Assembly: GCA_963989385.1 (NCBI GenBank)
Contig: OZ022509.1
Location: 50,670,271-50,734,270 of the forward strand
DNA length: 64,000 bases
Direction of reading: 5' to 3'
Source of the DNA: Ctena decussata
Lineage: Eukaryota > Mollusca > Bivalvia > Lucinida > Lucinidae
Under the pieces are notes generated by a model that was not told the DNA's origin, ran no database searches, and was given only the letters and a program-made list of their open reading frames with translations. Shown piece after piece: positions 32,755-45,045 of this stretch. Numbering within the stretch: position 1 is the first letter of the stretch; each line of letters opens with the position of its first letter. Both the position numbers and the translations under genes were made by a program.

Positions 32755-33965
32755 TGTCGCACCTGCCTTATGCGTTCTCAGTAGTAGATAACATGGTTAG
32801 AGGAAAGTGTACACTAGGTCTGATGAATTTATATAGAAATTTGAGCTAATTGGACTTACAAACTAGAAAAGATGTAGTTCTATACATGGAGCTCTACATT
32901 CAACAGGGTTAGAATATAGATTTAAGGTTTGAAGTAGTCAAACAATAAAGGACATCAGCTTAAGAAACCATTTTATCCTATGTCTGATGATTGTAGGTGG
33001 TATAGTTAGTGAGAAACGGACTTGAATGCTCTCGTCCATATAATCATGGATGCCAGGTTGACATAAAATTTCCAAAGTCAACAGAGCACAATATAAAGAT
33101 CAAGGGTACAAATAAAAACAGCATCCCAGAAGAATCTTCAAGCCAGGTTTGATGATTACACCCATTGTATTTAAAGAGAGATGGACTCAAACCTTTAGGT
33201 CGACACAATTTGGGATGTGAAATTTTACAAAATCAGTAGCACGTGAAATACAACTTAAGGGCTAAAACAAGTGCATTAATCCTTGAGTCCATTCTGAGAT
33301 AAAACTTTATACCAGGTTTGATGATTCTAGATCTCATAGATTGTCGGAGAGAAATGGACTTAAACGGTAGGGTCGATTAAATTTTGTAAGTAAAATTTTA
33401 CGAAGTCAGCAGAGCATGGAATATGGGTCAAAGGTCAAAATAAGTGCAACAATCCTCTAGATCAAAATAAGTAGAAACTTTCTACCAGCTTTGATGACTG
33501 TAGGTATCATAAATTGAGAGAATGGACCAGTATGCTAGGGTTCACGTAACTGTTGATGTAAAATTTTACTAAGTCAGCAGAGCATAAAATACAGGTCAAA
33601 GGTCAAAATAAAGGCAACAATCGTCTTGACCATTCAAAGAAAAAACTTTATACCAGGTTTGAAGATTGCAGGTATCATAGATGGAGAGAAATGGACTTAA
33701 ACACTAGTGTCGACGTAATTTTTGACATAAACTTTAACGAAGTCATTAGAGCATGAAAAATAGGTCGAAGGTCAAAATAAGTGCAAGGTTCCTCGAGACC
33801 ATTCTAAGAACAAACTTTAAAGTAGGTTTGTTGAATGTAGATATCATAGACTGAGAATAATGGACACGAACACTAGGGTCGACGTAATTGTGGACGGACG
33901 GACTAACGGACGGACGGACGGAAAAGTGAACTCCTATATCGCATCTTGTTAAAGCAGGTGCGACA
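32755..33965. mobile_element. Pearl-like element: ~169-bp tandem units and 12-bp inverted ends
   Basis: The ends tgtcgcacctgc (32,755-66) and gcaggtgcgaca (33,954-65) are perfect inverted repeats. Inside, six degenerate units recur every 168-173 bp, marked by tttgatgattgtaggt near 32,980, 33,149, 33,317, 33,490, 33,658 and 33,827. A ggacggacggacgg tract (about 33,893-33,921) lies just before the right end. No coding frame. Confidence 0.85.
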
Positions 33966-35190
33966 AAAACGATATAACAGGAATAGCCATATTATTGTAG
34001 CAAACTATTACTTCTGTGTACTTTTAGGTGTACGCCATTGGACCTGCTACTTCCCGATATCTTATATGTTTCATAGTCCCGCCTTTAGCTTCTCGGCATA
34101 TCTTGTTTTTTGTCAACACCTCGCTAAGGCATGATCTTTCATATTTTTCCAGCTTATCATGAACACTTTAGTAAACCTGATACAAGCAATGACTAGATAG
34201 TTCAATTCACTTAAGAGCTATCACAATAGAGTACATAACACTTAACTTAAGCTGGAAGCTGCCACCAAACAGCTTAGATCAATATGCATAAGCGTTTTAA
34301 CACATCTTACAAAAACGGTCACAAGTAGTGGAGATCAGTTAGAAAAAACAATCGCTTACAGAAACGCTTCACCAGATGCAGTGGCTCTGAAACCTTGCTC
34401 AATGTGACCCTTTAACGCGAAGTGTTCAATTGCAGCGCTTACTGTTGAGTTTGCTCGGGTGACATGAAGCAGCGATCAAAACAACCACAGTCACTTTAAC
34501 CGTTGTGCAAGCAATTTCAAGCAATTTCTTCAGACATAATGGAATGTTTATCTTTCTTGATTGAAAATAGAACCTTAAGTCAGTGAGTTACAAGTATGAC
34601 CTCGGCAACTTCTCAGCGGTTCTGAATGTCGGAATGTATAAGTTTAATACTGAGCCAAGCATATATGATCCGGGGACGGGGTTGATAGATCAGACCTGGG
34701 GCTCCTATAAAATGCTTCCTGTCACAGTTTTGTTATGCACACCCTTTCAAACTACAGTAGGCCAGATATCAGTCATCCCAATGACATTACTTGTGCATAT
34801 TTATGAGAAGATCCGAGTGACGTAGTTCGCCATTCAGTGATTTCGTCTTAAATCTTGAAGACTTGACGAATGAAGATTACATCAGGATGATCAAAGATTA
34901 ACCTCATAATATATAGGTCAGTGTGACCTGTTTTGCAGTGGCCAAGATTTTATATTAAGAAGGCTTTTTGGTAAATAATGTTAAGTTTGACCTATATAAT
35001 GACCGCGTGTTTGATGTTGGCAGTCTCACCAATATTTCATGGTCTCCCATTTCAAAAATCTTGAACCAAACAACTTAAAACATGACTGATGTACACAGAT
35101 GCTAAGCCTTTTGAGATTCATTGCCATTCATAAATAGCATTGTCTTGTCAGCTCATTTAAGGGGATTGGCATCACTTTCAGGGGAAAGCT
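33966..35190. other. Intergenic, nothing recognised
   Basis: No gene supported. Short frames at 34,000-34,130 and 34,583-34,825 show no motif. Confidence 0.4.
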
Positions 35191-35194
35191 GCTC

Positions 35195-35335
35195 TCTCTC
35201 TTTTATCCTCCCTTCTCAACGGAGGGCAACTCTTGTAGAAAAATGTGTGCTCCTCTAGGAGCAAATAATTTCCTATTAAAGTTTATCTCACTGTGGTTAT
35301 AAGCAGGAAGTCACGAAAGTTTTCTCCCTTTATAT
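35195..35335. repeat. Dispersed palindromic repeat (gagcaaattctttcc type)
   Basis: ctcccttctcaacggagggc, then tgtgctcctctaggagcaaa forms the short central palindrome, followed by tttcctattaaag and gcaggaagtcac. Confidence 0.7.
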
Positions 35336-35689
35336 AAATGGTTGAAAAACCATGGAAGTGTACCCATATACAATAGCCCAAAAATAAAGGAAATGAAACC
35401 CATAAAGTGTAACACAAAATAAAGAAAATCAAAGAAAACAAAAAAAAAATAAAAAAAAATAACACGATTTTCTACAACTGCTGCTTAAAAGCCACCTGGA
35501 TATCATCATAAGTAGGGATACGCCCTGTCAACTCCCTATTTATACGAGAACCATGGTATTTATCTGAAAATAAGTTTTAAAAAATAACCTCTTGGGAAAA
35601 AACTTACATTTAATAGTTAATAAGGTCTGAAATAGAACTTCTTGGAAACAAGAGAAAAATGAAAATCTGAAAGTCTTAGAGTTCCTTCA

Positions 35690-35800
35690 AGTCGAAAGAA
35701 GGAACATGGGTCATACTTCGAAGTTTCGGCTATTCAAGCCTCATCAGTGACACTGACATGGTCTGGCGTTAAAAGCCAGAGAAAACATGTTGTAGTTTCT
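35690..35800 (-). repeat. Dispersed repeat fragment shared with 50.4-50.6 kb
   Basis: gaaggaacatgggtcatact, gaagtttcggctattcaagc and ctcatcagtgacactgac match, in complement, the insertion inside the SINE at 50,434-50,630. A 35-kb-scale search would be needed to name it. Confidence 0.65.
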
Positions 35801-36004
35801 TAATTTTAATAAGGCAGTCGATTCATTAGGAACCCTGGTATTTGCAAAAAGTTCTGAAAAAAGAATTTGAAATTAGGACCACAAACAAGATAGAAACAGG
35901 AGACACGATTTTACTGAATCTTGATATTCATAGCAGCAAGCTAACATGCAAGGCTACTCACACCGCTAACCATCAGCTTAGCTTATCGTGTTGTTCCCCA
36001 AATT

Positions 36005-36190
36005 TGGATAGGGGGGCAAATTTAGTTACTTCTTGTTTGCTTTCCTGGTCGATGATGCCCTTCCAAAATAAGGTCTACCCTTGACTGAAAGAAGTTTCTG
36101 TTAGGGGAGCAAATTATTTTCTCTAAGACTTGACCTCTAATAAGAAGGGAGAGAAAAATGACAATGAACGAGTGTTTCCCTGTAAGAGCA
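36005..36190. repeat. Dispersed palindromic repeat (gagcaaattctttcc type)
   Basis: ttgtttgctttcctggtcga, then cccttccaaaataaggt, taggggagcaaattattttc and cctctaataagaagggag. Confidence 0.7.
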
Positions 36191-36689
36191 CTCATTCACC
36201 GTAAGCCAAACTCTTTTTTCTAATTTACAAACATTGCCTTATGCACGTCATATCCGTCGTAGATTGACTGCCTAATATGACGTATCACTATCCTCAATAG
36301 GATATTAATTAATCGGCCTTTTTCATCATCTGTATTCCTTTGCTACAGTAGTAAGCGCAAGAACATATATATAAAAGCAAAACCAATTGATATTACGTTT
36401 TTGTAGCTATAATATTACCGGAGCCTAATACAATGTATAATTTTTACATGTGATATTAAAACGTTTTCTATGACAAAAGCATTTGTCAAAACATAACCAT
36501 GCAGTCAAGTCATTGAAGAGTAGCCATGACGCGTCATGACGTGGATCCGATACAACTTTGAATGCACTGATCTAGAAAAGCACATGACCTGGCGATATAA
36601 TGGTAAACAATGTATTACCGGCAGTCCCGTATGCGATAGGGGAGTATTTTAATTCTACTTATTAGCGATAATGTTTCACAAATAAATGG

Positions 36690-36884
36690 ACGGATGACTT
36701 GTGATTTTATGTCATTTTTAACTGTATTTTAGTCATATCAGGACGATGGGTGGGTGATATGAATGGCTGTTTGCAATGGAACCCCGTTTACGATTGAAAA
36801 GATCCACGCCTGAAGCTGGGTTCGAACCCGGGACCGCTAGATCAGCAGGCAAGTGCTTAACCTACTGAGCTACCGGGGCTCCTA
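36690..36884 (-). mobile_element. SINE family 2, near full length
   Basis: On the minus strand the head has a tRNA-like A box (gtagctcagtaggttaagc) and B box (gggttcgaaccc). The body continues with ggggttccattgcaaacagc and gtcctgatatgactaaaat and ends in a catccgtccattta tail. The same body sits in the middle of each ~1-kb unit of copies A and B. The head does not form a convincing functional tRNA. Confidence 0.85.
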
Positions 36885-37189
36885 AATAATGATTCACAAG
36901 AATGATCTTTTTGATCCAAAATGACAAGGACATTTAACCTACATTGGGCATGTTTGGCATAAGCACATGGGTGAACCTGAGCAATACACAGCCTAAAAGC
37001 AGAACCTGTTTGTTTACCTGTGCACTGGGCGAGGCTCGGACCAACAACGGGTCGAGACCTAATGCTTAATTAACGTTTAGTTTCAGTGAATGTCGATCAT
37101 CATTTCCATCTTATACATATGAAATAAAAGTGATCAAATGTAAGGAAAAATAGGATAAAATGAAAAGAGAAACAAATAAAAGCAAACAT

Positions 37190-37490
37190 TTTAAATGTCA
37201 CACTGAAATGACACTGTTATCAAATTTCTCATTGCACCAACCTTTCGAACCAAAACTAAAGCATATTCTGTTCTATTCCAGATTCTAACTTTCTAACACA
37301 CTATCTTCACTTTACCATATTTTAACCTTCTACAACATTTAAATATTACTTTCGTCATAGATATAGCAATATAAGCCCATTTGCTTTTCTAAGTGCATAC
37401 ACTTTTAAACAGATGAAAATATATATGTACAACAAATGGTAGCATTAAAATATTAAAATGCTCGCCTATTGCAACCTAGACTGCTGAGTA
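37190..37490 (+). repeat. Partial ~1-kb unit
   Basis: Carries attctgttctattccagatt and later tgtacaacaaatgg, a diverged right part of the unit found in A, B and at 62-63 kb. Confidence 0.5.
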
Positions 37491-38010
37491 AATTTAAAGA
37501 GTAACTACACTTCAGGATTTTTTGGTTGGTTGATTTGATGCTTAACGTCCACGGTAAACAACTAAGGTCATGTCGGGACGGTCAGTTAACCTAACCACAC
37601 TATTCCTGGGCAGGCTTAGACCTCTTAAGCGGTTAACCAGTACTAAGTGCACATACTTTCGCCAGTAACTGACAACTGCCCTTCTTGAATCAGCGGAAAG
37701 AGAAACGAAAGTATGTGGCCAGACCGGGATTCGAACCCAGGACCTCTGACTTACGAGTCAGGTGCCCTACCGATTGCGCTACCCGGCCCGGCTTACACTT
37801 CAGGAACTGACTGAAATAGATCCCAAACCCTATCCCCAACATCAAAGGGAAAGATTGACAAAGACATCCCAACAAACAATAAATTACAAGTGATAAGCCT
37901 AGTCAGCAGCTCTTTCCCAAATAGGTGGCTACTCAGCTATCTTTACTGAACTAAATAATTTAGACTAACAGATCGGTTACAACAGACTAAGCAAATTATA
38001 CGAAAAACAT
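37488..38010 (-). repeat. Inverted partner of 385-640
   Basis: Reverse complement of 385-640 with a SINE inserted at 37,518-37,793. Outside the SINE the match includes agtcagcagctctttcccaa and caacagactaagcaaattat. Confidence 0.85.
37518..37793 (-). mobile_element. SINE family 1, full length, 12-bp target duplication
   Basis: Perfect direct repeats tacacttcagga lie at 37,506-37,517 and 37,794-37,805. The minus-strand head is tRNA-like, with gggtagcgcaatcggtaggg (A box) and tgggttcgaatcccgg (B box). The body and a tail like caaccaaccaaaaaa follow. The empty site is at 605-616. Confidence 0.95.
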
Positions 38011-38144
38011 TTAACAACTATTTGTACCTATTTTCTATTTTTATTATAGAAGGGTTAAAATGAGAACACAATAATTTAAACAGCACCGAACATAAAACAA
38101 ATGCAACCGCAACAAAAATACTGACTTGGGACGGTCAGCAATGA

Positions 38145-39600
38145 CTACTGGGGGTTTTAAACCAGTTGAACTGGGCCCAAACCTTCACTCTTACCCTCCG
38201 CCGCGGTGCACACAATCAGTTAGTAGTTCGGTTCGTATGGAGGTCCCCTAACTCATCAGAGAGTCATCACGGGCAACAATTAAACTCAAGAAAATACCGT
38301 GATGAAGCAATCATGAGGACTCGACAGCCAAAACGTGTTGAGACACCTGGAGATCCCTGGGGCGTCAGCAACACCCCTGGAACACTGGAGCAAAAGAAGA
38401 CCACCAGTTGATCCCCGATGGGCCAAGAAACAGACAAACATCCGGCCCTAACCAACTAATATATAGGTTTATGTAGGGGCTATCATAGAGTCTGAACCCC
38501 GACCCACCGGCGAGCAATTCAAGACGACAGCAAAGTTGTCAACCGTGATTGGGTTAACCACTAAGCATGCAGACCGTCGCATTACATCTATGTTATAGCC
38601 AATGCGTTTAAATCGCATGATAAGTTTCTTAAATTAATCAGGAAATACTGTATTCCCTACGATTTTGCGCAATTTATATACTAAGTCACCAGAAAATTCA
38701 GGTTCCGATAGGCCTTGTTGCAAAAGTGACCCTAACCCTGTATTATATTTAGAAACCAATTCAAAGTGTCTACGATAAAATTAAGAAAAAACTTTCCGAA
38801 GTTTATGATACCGATACTCCTGCTGTAAAAGCTTGGCGGTCAAACTTTTATTACGAGCATTGAAATCAGCCAAATGACTAGACACCCTAGCGAAGCGAAT
38901 AAGTTGAGAAATGTAAACACCATAAGAAGTGGTGCGGGGAACATCACCATCCAAAAACGGAAAATTAACAATGTCGAAATCAAAATCATCGCGTTTGTAA
39001 TAAATTTTAGATGAAGCAAGTCCGTCTAAAATTGATAAATGTAAATCCAAAAAATGGGGCCTTGGTATCAGAAGTGTTTGCTTTATTTAAATTCAATTCA
39101 GCAGGATAAATTTGATTAATCGTTCCTTCAAAATAAGGATTGTCAATATTTAAAAGGTCGTCCAAGTATCTAGACGTTGAGCTGAATGTTTCAATGACAT
39201 GAGCTTGAGTATCATCAGAAAGAGATATTATAAAGTCTCTTTCATAGCAAAATAAAAACAAGATGATCGCAGTATAACCCATCGGAATTCCTACAATTTG
39301 TCTGTGTAACTTAGTACCAAATATGATGAAAATGTTATCTAGAGGATATACTAAAACATCACAAACATTTTGGCAAGACCACATTTTAAACCTTTCAAGG
39401 TAAAGAGCACCCTCTCTCTGAAAAGTAGTCTCTATTAAATTTATAAGTTTCTTTTTTATTAAATTATGGGGCAAAGTTGTATAGAGTGTAGAAAAATAGT
39501 ATGTAGACAAACTAGACGCGCGATATCTCTAGACTTCCGTTTATCAAGAACCTCAGTAGAATTTTTAATTGACCAAAACAAATTTTTGCCTGACCGTTCG
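38145..39600 (-). pseudogene. Penelope-like element: RT remnant and 3' region
   Basis: Reading the minus strand, a frame with SGKNLFWSIKNSTEVLDK shifts at about 39,515 into FSTLYTTLPHNLIKKKL. It continues through GIPMG and FLFCYERDF to the catalytic box RYLDDLLNIDNPYFEG, shifts again near 39,055, and goes on with KRDDFDFDIVNFPFLDGDVP and RYHKLRKVFS down to QQGLSEPEFSGDLVYK near 38,680. The YLDD of motif C is kept, but the motif A position usually written DFSTLYTT reads YFSTLYTT, and part of the GIPMGTNCAP block is lost. No GIY-YIG endonuclease is seen. The 3' non-coding part reaches about 38,145. Family by motif recognition; Neptune-type is likely. Confidence 0.82.
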
Positions 39601-40027
39601 TAAACTTTTTCACATTACCTAATTATATGAATTTTGATAGCGATAAGGCAAGAAGTCAATAATTTGGAAAGTTCAGTAGTGGTACAAGCACTAGAATTAG
39701 CAATAAACCTGGCTTTATATGGTCGTTTATGAAGTTAAGGTAACCAGTACATCGTCGGAAGATTGTCCTGTCGTTCCTCTACATTTACAGAAAACTTGAG
39801 GGCTATATCATTACAGTGCCTAAAGACAACATACTTTTCGTCTTCTGAAGTCTCTACATAGGCCTTAGTTTTGTTTTAATGTGTTAATATAGACTAAGTG
39901 TAACCGTCAAACAACGACAACGTTATTTGCAGCCTGGTATGCTGGAACCAAAACATACTTACAATGAAACTCCTTCATACCCAACTTCAGGTGACGGAAT
40001 GTTGATTTAGATTTAGGTGGCAAAAGA
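39601..40027. other. Intergenic before copy B
   Basis: Possible decayed upstream part of the Penelope-like element. No frame supported. Confidence 0.35.
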
Positions 40028-40919
40028 TTAAAGGAAATTTCACATTTTGAAAATAATTTAGACGTTTGACGATACAAAGTGCCTGGCAGCGTAAGGAATA
40101 AAGACTCAGCCCAAACATTACCGAATCCTGGCTAGTCTCCAGTAGGCGCTATATATACAATTGTTGAAACATGTGGCGATAGGAAGTACGCAGGCCTTGG
40201 GGAATAAAAATACCTTTTTCAGCTTGTGCAGGTACAGAGACCGATTAGAGCCTACAGTAAGATGATGAAATGTCGTGCAGTTGAGCCATGTTTCACTCTG
40301 GAAAACGAAACTGGATGCTTGCAGGGCAGACTGGCGCTTGACCTCTTGAGATACCAGGCAGAACATTCATTGTAATGTAGTAAATATTACGACACGAAAA
40401 CAATAAAAATGATTGATACAGTCATTTACATTACTTGTATAAACTGCATTTTGAGTCTTGAATCGTCTGATATCAGAGTGCTTCTGATGAAGTGCAGACT
40501 AAATTGTAAACATCAGTTAAAGAGGAAAAAGCGTGTGTTTTTCTCCTGTCATTGCTGTTACAAGAAAAGTCACATTAAAACTGAGATCCCAAATTACCTT
40601 CATCTCCAATGTCATTGTTCGTTTTCTACGCCCATCGGCGTAGGCGATCTAGTGATAGTAGCTGACCTAACGTAAACCTATCATGTGGCCCTATTGTCCA
40701 CATATTGGAGCGCTTCGATGACAAAGGGGCTACTCTCATAGATATCGTGACCGGTCATATGAAATACCACAGAACTGCATTAGGTATCATTAGGTATCAC
40801 AATGTACTGCAGTAAAGATGAATGCATGAATCGCGGTTTTACGGCCTTTCAACAGTATTTAAACAAAAAAAAGTTTGATTATGGAAGCTGTGTGAAGTGA
40901 AACCCCGCTTACAGTTGAA

Positions 40920-42140
40920 AACTAGAAATTGTGTCCGTGAGACACGAATGATGCCCCTCCCCCGTGAAGCGCGTGTCAATGGCCAGTGTAATCACTATAC
41001 CATCTATTTATCATCAATGAACTCTATTTGTAACAGATGTCCTGTTGGTTAGACTCTCAAAATGCTGCAGTTTGAACAGAAATAATTCAAGCTCTATAAA
41101 TGTTACATGCACACTGTCCATGCATTTGTAAAGTAGTTGAGATCAATCTAGATAAAACTGTACAAGTTCTATAATATCTGAGACTCTGTAACTAGTGAGA
41201 AAATGTTGCATAAAAAACTTGTAAGTAGAAAAAGGCTGTAATTTCATCAAAATGAAATACATCAAATGCTGAGCTTCATCGTATCTACTGTGTTTATGCA
41301 AATGCTCAGAATACTATATTGAAATCTCTGAAAGGAGTGGATAACACATACTCTGTACTCTAAACTACCAAACTGATGCTCAAAATGGCTATGTTCAGTA
41401 GGTCATAATTCTTTTAGAATTAGTTTTTGTCTCCATCAAAGACCCATAAGCATATCCTCATTCTGTTCACAACTAGTGTACAAAGATAAAAGAACTTCCA
41501 CTGAAGAGTATGGTAGGAGTTGATTATAATACCACTTTATCCTTAAATGGCGCAGAAAGCTGCCCAAAATGACTAACTCCAAAAAGCCATTGTCTGTCAA
41601 AATCAATTTTATTCCTATCAAAATGTCATATACGAAGATTTTCATTTTGTTTTCAATATGTGTACAAAGTTTGATAACAATCCATTGAAAACTGATAGAA
41701 GTTGATTACGCAAACTCTATACCCTAAAAATAACAAAGTGGCCTAAATAGACTAAGTTCAAAAGGTCGTAATCCTGTTTAATTTGTTTTATCTTCATTAA
41801 AGGGTCACTATGTCAACAACAAATGTACCTAGTTTAAAGACAATCATTTGAAATGATTACTCAGTCTCTATACCCTGAATTCCAAGATGCTGCCCAATAT
41901 GACTAAGGTCATAAGGCCGTAATACCAACAAAATTAATTTTACCTCCCTAAAAATGCACATGCATATTTTCATTATGTTTTCAATATGTGTATAAACTTA
42001 TCCATTGAAAATTATGGGAGGAGTTGATTACTCAAACTCTATACCCAAAGGCGTGACTAACGGACAGACATACAGACAGATGGACTGGCAGACAAGGGCA
42101 AATCTTAAGGCCCCCTTACTGTCGTCATGGGAGCATACAA
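40920..42140 (+). mobile_element. Pearl-like element with ~170-190-bp units (copy B)
   Basis: Paralogue of 10,440-11,640 with about 3% difference in the sampled part. It holds about 40 bp (ataacaaagtggcctaaat region, 41,730) missing from A. Confidence 0.6.
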
Positions 42141-42834
42141 ATTGCAGAATTCAAACCCCGACCACTAGCTTAGAAGGCCAGCACTTTAATCTACTGATCT
42201 ACTAGAAATTACATACCGCGAAAGAAATACAGGATATAATGGGTTATCCCCAAATTGCTGACATTTTGTAGACTAACATTTGGTCGTTTTGCTACTGAAT
42301 CATTTAGGCTAGACCATTGTTACCTGGTTGTTTTTGTAGCCGGTCTATAGTTACACAGCAGTACAACAATACTTATGAAGTGTTTCTTTTCTGCATTTAA
42401 TGCTATCTATTATTTTCTGTGAGTTTTGCGCGTGTTTTTCTGAAGTGACATGAAACCCACCATAAAAGATTTTAATGTAACCTTTTGAGATATTCTATAT
42501 TTTTGTGGTTGTAACTGGTGCTTTGATAAGCGGCAACTAATAATGATTGCTAAGCGCAAACCAAGCTTGTAATGAAATCTACAATTGCTGATTTTTATTT
42601 TATTTCGCTGCAGATGATATAAACCCGATTTAGACAGGATACCCATTGTGGGGACATATGCAAACAGAAGGGATCCAATTTAGACGCTGCGGCGTCTGAT
42701 CAAGTTCTACGTTGTTTGCTTACATGTATTTCTATTCAAGTTACACTGAAATTTAAGACATTTAGAGACAGGATGTTAAAACATGGTAAGGCTTAGGCTG
42801 GTTACTTAGTGACTAGCCCTTATAATTCAAGCAG

Positions 42835-43045
42835 GTCTGGACATATACTTTCGTTTCTCCTTCCGCTGATTCAATAAGGGCAGTTGTCAGTTACTGGGGA
42901 AAATATGTGCACTTAGTCTGGCTAACCACTCAGGAGGTATAAGCCTGCCCAGAAATAGTGTGTTTAGGTTAACTGACCGTCCTGACATGACCATAGCTGT
43001 TTACCGTGGACGTAAAGCAATAAATCAATCAATCAAAATCAAGCA
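42835..43045 (+). mobile_element. SINE family 1, head-less copy (B)
   Basis: Paralogue of 12,265-12,482. It ends in aatcaatcaatcaaa. Confidence 0.8.
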
Positions 43046-43090
43046 GAGATATGTTTGATTCATACGATCTCCCAAATGGAAAATTAATGT

Positions 43091-43125
43091 TATTTTTTTT
43101 TTGGGGGGGGGGGGAGGGGGGAAAC
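43091..43125. repeat. T/G homopolymer runs
   Basis: A run of T is followed by about 12 G, an A and 6 G. The matching A site (12,530-12,550) is shorter. Long G runs can form quadruplexes and are also error-prone in sequencing. Confidence 0.7.
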
Positions 43126-44702
43126 ATCCAAAACCATTAATTTTTCATTTGTCCAAAATGGAAAATTAATGGTTTTTAGGATTCCCAATAGAGAACATTA
43201 AGGAAATTTTGCACACTGAATATGCTATTTAATGCTCCCATTTCTAATTGTTCCAGATGGTATTGGACACACTAGGTGAAGAGGAAGCCATGAAACTCCG
43301 CCCACCTGGACTCTTCACTGAAATAGCCAATGAAACAAAATGATTGTGGCTGACTTTTGATATAACAGACTAGCTTATACAGATCTAAGAATACTAACAT
43401 GAGTCACTAAACTAGACTAACTAAACACCAGTCATATAAGCTTGCCTGACGACCAATTGCTTCAGAAAGAGTTTCCTTAAAGTTTGATGGTGCCAAGTCA
43501 ATATTTTGAAAGAAATGCACTGATGCTTGTTACAAGCAAAATTGCATACGTGACTGTTTGCAAGCTTGAAAAATAGTTGGAAGAAATTTAGAAATATGAA
43601 TATTTATGCATTTTCATGTGTTAGATTTGAAATATTTTAGCTCTAACACTGATTTGTTGAGTAATACATAACTGTTTGTCAGTCAGTTGTACATAGACAA
43701 CACTCACACTCCATATTTCAATTTGTGATTTGATTTACCTTACAGCTGACCTTCAAACAGTGATATATTACTCAACAAGTAATTGTCAGAGCTGATCTGT
43801 TTCTTAAGTATAATACGGTATTGGCAGTGGATGTTGATGTCAACACAAACACCAGGGGGCAGTGCAATAGCTCTTCGTGTTCACACCTAGAGATGTTAAA
43901 CACAATTGAACAGAACTATGTATACTATGTGTCAAATCGCTACTTCTGAAATCTGTTCCGCTGAGGTGCGGGGGGACCGTCGATTGGAGAATTGAAATAC
44001 CACAAGCTACTTTTGGAATGAATGAAAAAAAAAGCATATCACATACACAAAGTGTTAATATTAAACAAATAAACATCAACATGGAAGTAAAGCTAATGTG
44101 TGTTGCTAGCACAAACTTTAAATATAAAATTAGAACTGCCGTAATGAGGGTAAGTATTGGGACACCTAAAATAATAAATTTCTATTTGTCCTAAATGGAA
44201 AAATTATTATTTAAGATGTTCCAAAACTTAGGCAAATTACAGTACTTTAGTATAATTATTTACTGTAAAAAATATTTACACAGTTTTGTCAGACTTTTGG
44301 TGTAAGGATACTGTTTCATTTTGCCGCCTTTTTTAAAAGGATCAATATGTAAAGGAAAGAATTTTCTCTTTTACGACAAACTCTTCCTTTTTAAATCGCC
44401 TGTACGAAAGTACAGAGAGCTATTGTTGTCACTTGGACGTCGGCGTGGGTGTCGGCGTGGGCATAGGCGTCACACTTACATGGTCGTGTATCCATGTTCC
44501 TAAAAATGAAAAAAGAAGAAGAAACATCATGAGTGCTGCCATACCTGTATACTCTTGGTTGAAACAAGACCTGTTTTAACGTAAAACTTTAAGGTGTGAC
44601 GCCCACGCCCATGCCGACAAGCTTTTCAACAACTCTGATTTGTTTTTCAGCCGCACATTTCGATCAAATTTTTCACCCTGCACTTTTTCATTTGTCTAAC
44701 TT

Positions 44703-45045
44703 GATGACAGTAATATAATGGTAAAATATAGTTGCTTCATTTGTGAGACAAATGGGTTATAACTAATGAGTGATCCGATACTGTCGATGATCCGATACTG
44801 TCGATGATCCGGTACTGTCGAGTCCACTGTATAACAGTCTATTTCAATAAACTTCTATTATGCACTATGGATTTATAAAATAATTTTACCGGTAGTACGT
44901 TTTTGAAACGATCTGATACTGTCGGATTTATAAAACAGTTTTACCGGTAGTATGTTTTTGAAACGTTTATGTTTAGACTAAACGTTTTGAAAAAAATATT
45001 ATAGCAGAGATTTTTGAAACCTGAAGTATAATGACCAGCCCCGGG
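44703..45045. other. 343-bp B-specific insertion with 17-bp repeats
   Basis: Copy A reads gtctaactttgagatt across this site. The insertion holds three tandem copies of gatccgatactgtcgat at 44,772, 44,789 and 44,806, and a doubled segment with ttttaccggtagtacgtttt near 44,885 and 44,938. No terminal inverted repeat is clear. It could also be a deletion in A. Confidence 0.6.

Noticed and set aside
36812..36884. Functional tRNA gene on the minus strand
   Set aside because: A and B boxes are good, but the stems do not close well and the sequence continues into a SINE-2 body and tail.
37735..37793. Functional tRNA gene on the minus strand
   Set aside because: It is the head of SINE family 1, with body, tail and 12-bp target duplication.
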